The translations under genes were made by a program, and so were the position numbers. The notes under the pieces are model-generated. The model saw nothing but the letters and a program-made list of their open reading frames with translations, was not told where the DNA came from and made no database searches. This document shows positions 63,894 through 64,000 of a DNA stretch of 64,000 bases, piece after piece. The stretch spans positions 77,895,675-77,959,674 of the forward strand of contig NC_090322.1 in assembly GCF_040869045.1 (NCBI RefSeq), given 5' to 3'. The stretch is from Eurosta solidaginis (lineage: Eukaryota; Arthropoda; Insecta; Diptera; Tephritidae). How positions within the stretch are numbered: the first letter of the stretch is position 1; each line of letters begins with the position of its first letter.

Positions 63894-64000
63894 ATGGAGG
63901 AAATAAAAATTGCTAAGCTCGTCGGAGAGGAGGACTGGACCTGGAAGTTCCAGGTCAAGGCTATACTCAGAGCAAGCGGATTTTGGGATATTGCAAATGG
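63894..64000 (+). CDS. Copia-like gag, N-terminal part (runs off the window)
   Basis: The frame from the ATG at 63894 reads EEIKIAKLVGEEDWTWKFQV and ILRASGFWDIANG, the typical opening of Copia gag (L-x-G-x-x-x-W-x-W-K-x-x-x, then G-x-W). It lies 51 bp after the primer site. Open to the window edge. Confidence 0.8.
   Translation, partial: MEEIKIAKLVGEEDWTWKFQVKAILRASGFWDIAN

Overview
The window looks like one heterochromatin-like, repeat-dense locus from an insect, most likely a dipteran (possibly a tephritid-type fly; that is inference from element types, not from a diagnostic gene). No convincing single-copy host gene, tRNA or rRNA was found. Nearly everything recognisable is transposable-element or endogenous-virus-like DNA, and most of it is broken. 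The main value of the window is that many insertion boundaries can be read directly from target-site duplications (TSDs), so the order of insertion can be reconstructed.

Layout. (1) About 1.18-44.58 kb is one Ty3/Gypsy (errantivirus-like) LTR retrotransposon on the + strand, split by a 38,009-bp insertion at 3428-41436. (2) That insertion is a Polinton/Maverick-type element (adintovirus-like), with terminal inverted repeats starting AGTA and an exact 6-bp TSD (AAAGTA). It still carries remnants of a double-jelly-roll major capsid protein, a companion virion-type protein, a retroviral-type integrase with chromo-like tail, a packaging ATPase, a phospholipase-A2/pVI-like protein, an adenovirus-type protease and a protein-primed DNA polymerase B. 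(3) The left arm of the Polinton was expanded by a hAT transposon (4793-9930), by tandem duplication of about 4.37 kb, by LINEs, and by a second Gypsy family (LTRs at 6521, 10912, 16950 and 21300). (4) A third LTR retrotransposon (24112-35763, TSD AACT) splits one Polinton gene; its own 3' LTR contains a piggyBac element (25093-27214, TSD TTAA) and a LINE (27289-29228). The deepest nesting is therefore four levels: Gypsy > Polinton > LTR element > piggyBac or LINE.

Right of the composite: a LOA-like LINE fragment and a minus-strand Gypsy element (45.0-49.9 kb) with internal duplications in reverse transcriptase and integrase; a cluster of CAA-tailed LINE fragments with two SINE-like insertions (50.4-54.6 kb); another LINE 3' end with a hairpin-rich 3' region; an unannotated stretch (55.85-58.8 kb); a hAT-type MITE; a GC-rich block of two tandem arrays (60.3-61.7 kb); and at the right edge a Copia-like element whose LTR is interrupted by a solo Gypsy LTR, with its gag running off the window.

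No gene set here appears to act together as a functioning host pathway. The Polinton genes would once have formed a virus-like replication and capsid module, but all larger ones carry stops, frameshifts or truncations. The least damaged open frames are two LINE ORF2 copies (27477-29228 and 14356-16856).
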